The translations under genes and the position numbers were made by a program. This document shows positions 63,090-64,000 of a stretch of DNA of 64,000 nucleotides, in pieces. Origin of the DNA: a virus; IMG/VR virus record IMGVR_UViG_3300017605_001304, positions 62,001 through 126,000 of that record; one strand, 5' to 3'. Position 1 is the first letter of the stretch. Each line of letters opens with the position of its first letter. The notes under the pieces are model-generated. The model saw only the letters and a program-made list of their open reading frames with translations, ran no database searches and had not been told where the DNA came from.

Positions 63090-63470
63090 CTAGGTCGACG
63101 GCGAGTTCGAGGACGGACGTTGCGGAGGCGTCCCAAGCTGGAAGCGGCCCTTGCAGACGTCCGTCAGGATCGATTGCGGCGGGTAACAGGTGACGAGTTT
63201 GATGCAGTCCGCCGCGGCATAGAGAGCAAGGTTGCGGATGCGCAGCCAGTTCTGGATCGAGCGAGCGCCCGGCACGTGCCACATGAGGTTGCACTCAACG
63301 GCCGCGGTGAGCAGCGTCGGGGCGAATCCTTCGTCATGCACCTCGACCAGACGACTCGGCGACAGGTAGGCCACGCTCAAGAGGGGCCACACCTGTCGGA
63401 GCACCAGATAGGCCGGCGAACGGTCCGGGCTGCCCAGGACCAACGCCAACGTCCGGGACGGACGTTCCAT
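63090..63470 (-). CDS. hypothetical protein
   Basis: 126 residues from ATG 63470, with a weak GGA site. Contains RTLALVLGSPDRSPAYLVLRQVWPLLSVAYLSPSRLVEV and IRNLALYAAADCIKLVTCYPPQSILTDVCKGRFQLG. No family recognised. Overlaps the next gene by 137 bases, so one of the two boundaries may be wrong. A short hairpin CCCGCT/AGCGGG (63057-63073) follows its stop. Confidence 0.45.
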   Translation of the reverse strand: MERPSRTLALVLGSPDRSPAYLVLRQVWPLLSVAYLSPSRLVEVHDEGFAPTLLTAAVECNLMWHVPGARSIQNWLRIRNLALYAAADCIKLVTCYPPQSILTDVCKGRFQLGTPPQRPSSNSPST

Positions 63471-63663
63471 TGTTGTAGTTCCAGAGGGGCCGCGCGACGA
63501 GGACGACTTGACACGCACACGAACGGACCCACGGCGCGTGGATGACGTTGCACTTGGGGCAGATCCAGCCGGTTGGCTCGACGTCGTAGCGACGAAAGTG
63601 AAACTCGCCGCAGCGACAGGGCGTCAGGCCGTGGATGCTGCAGACCGGGTCGCCGGTGCTCAT
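63334..63663 (-). CDS. small zinc-finger protein
   Basis: 109 residues, ATG 63663 after CAGGAGTGACGAC. CSIHGLTPCRCGE and CPKCNVIHAPWVRSCAC supply many Cys and make a zinc-binding fold likely. The last 30 residues (from GTSVPDVGVGP) overlap the frame of the next gene and look less coding, so the true end may be shorter, or the overlap may be real. Its start overlaps the stop of the gene at 63660. Confidence 0.5.
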   Translation of the reverse strand: MSTGDPVCSIHGLTPCRCGEFHFRRYDVEPTGWICPKCNVIHAPWVRSCACQVVLVARPLWNYNNGTSVPDVGVGPGQPGPFAGLSGAPTGVAPLERGLPVAESSGRGA

Positions 63664-63941
63664 GTCGTCACTCCTGCCCTGGCTTTGCGGATCGCGTGCA
63701 GGATGGTCGACTGCACGAACGCCCGTTCATCCCGACGCCCGCCGACGTAGCCGATGACGATCGCGTCCAAAACGAGTGCAGCCAGGATCTCTTCCTGGCT
63801 GCCTCCCTGCGCGACCTGTTCTTTCACCAGCTCGGGGATGTCGAGCTTCATGCCCTCGATGAACAGCCGCGCGAGGTCGATGTCGCGCCTCTCCACTTCC
63901 CCCGACATCCCGAGGAACTTCTCGCGCAGCTTGCTGGGCAT
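63660..63941 (-). CDS. small hypothetical protein
   Basis: 93 residues from ATG 63941 after AAGGAGAAGGC, a strong ribosome site. Helical and charged (KLREKFLGMSGEVERRDIDLARLFIEGMKLDIPELVKEQVAQGGSQEEILAALVLDAIVIGYVGG). An ARLFIEG segment in the middle is again similar to the RLFLEG motif, but it is internal and could be chance. No family recognised. Confidence 0.6.
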   Translation of the reverse strand: MPSKLREKFLGMSGEVERRDIDLARLFIEGMKLDIPELVKEQVAQGGSQEEILAALVLDAIVIGYVGGRRDERAFVQSTILHAIRKARAGVTT

Positions 63942-63950
63942 GCCTTCTCC

Positions 63951-64000
63951 TTATGCGACGGCTCCATTCTGGAGGCCGTGCTTCTTCAAGTCCTTCCACC
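63951..64000 (-). CDS. C-terminal fragment of an upstream gene (partial)
   Basis: Only the last 15 codons are inside the window: WKDLKKHGLQNGAVA then TAA at 63951-63953. The frame is open to the window edge and stops 9 bases before the next start, as expected for the previous gene of the same series. Nothing can be said about its product. Confidence 0.45.
   Translation of the reverse strand, partial: WKDLKKHGLQNGAVA

Noticed and set aside
1-64000. CRISPR array, tRNA genes, insertion sequences, integrase
   Set aside because: No regular short spacer-repeat pattern, no cloverleaf-like GTTCGAATC element with matching arms, and no transposase or integrase motif was seen on either strand.

Overview
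This window is part of the genome of a GC-rich, contractile-tailed bacteriophage with T4-like virion parts. Direct evidence is a minus-strand series encoding a gp23-type capsid protein, a gp21-type prohead protease, neck proteins, sheath, tube, tape measure and a nearly complete baseplate. No bacterial housekeeping gene, rRNA, tRNA, CRISPR array, integrase or transposase was seen. A lipobox protein with a C-terminal membrane helix, the layout of a unimolecular spanin, suggests a Gram-negative host. Terminase, portal and polymerase were not recognised, so they probably lie outside the window or are too divergent to see.

Layout, following minus-strand transcription from high to low coordinates. 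64000-62985: small genes. 62984-56536: a 1551-residue cysteine-rich protein, then a holin-like protein, a spanin-like lipoprotein and two unknowns. 54030-42351: small beta-rich virion proteins, a PKD/beta-helix/Ig protein and two paralogues with a PcfJ-like domain. 42332-37678: an unknown acidic protein, protease-scaffold and capsid protein. 37545-28150: small structural proteins, two fibre or adhesin candidates, a 14-16-residue repeat protein and a gp13-like neck protein. 28146-20996: connector genes interleaved with ADP-ribosyltransferase-like proteins, a family of GWI-domain proteins and a nuclease-like protein. 20988-1: gp15-like stabiliser, sheath, tube, gp26-like hub protein, tape measure, hub, wedge, spike, PAAR tip, gp25-like protein, baseplate J and a partial tail protein. 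A zinc-ribbon protein, a dNMP kinase and a metallophosphoesterase (9521-7361) sit inside the baseplate series.

Five plus-strand islands (4650-7359, 9572-11412, 13136-13330, 25344-25766, 54145-56539) hold mostly small, tightly coupled genes. Four of the five are preceded by a palindrome. Three palindromes are copies of ACCTGTAATACAGGT and one is a different sequence; in three of the four cases the palindrome fills the spacer between a TTGAC-type -35 and a TAT-type -10 box. This looks like one regulon of repressible promoters.

The most unusual feature is a candidate set of virion-delivered effectors. Seven proteins share a short motif, roughly ES-x-R-x-IA-x-RLF-LE, mostly at a terminus. They include the ART-like proteins, the GWI-domain proteins and the two PcfJ-like proteins. 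By analogy with T4 Alt, an ADP-ribosyltransferase packaged in the head and processed by gp21, the motif may direct these proteins into the virion. That is inference; what is visible is the shared motif, the ART signatures and their position among structural genes. All family names come from reading the sequence, without database searches.
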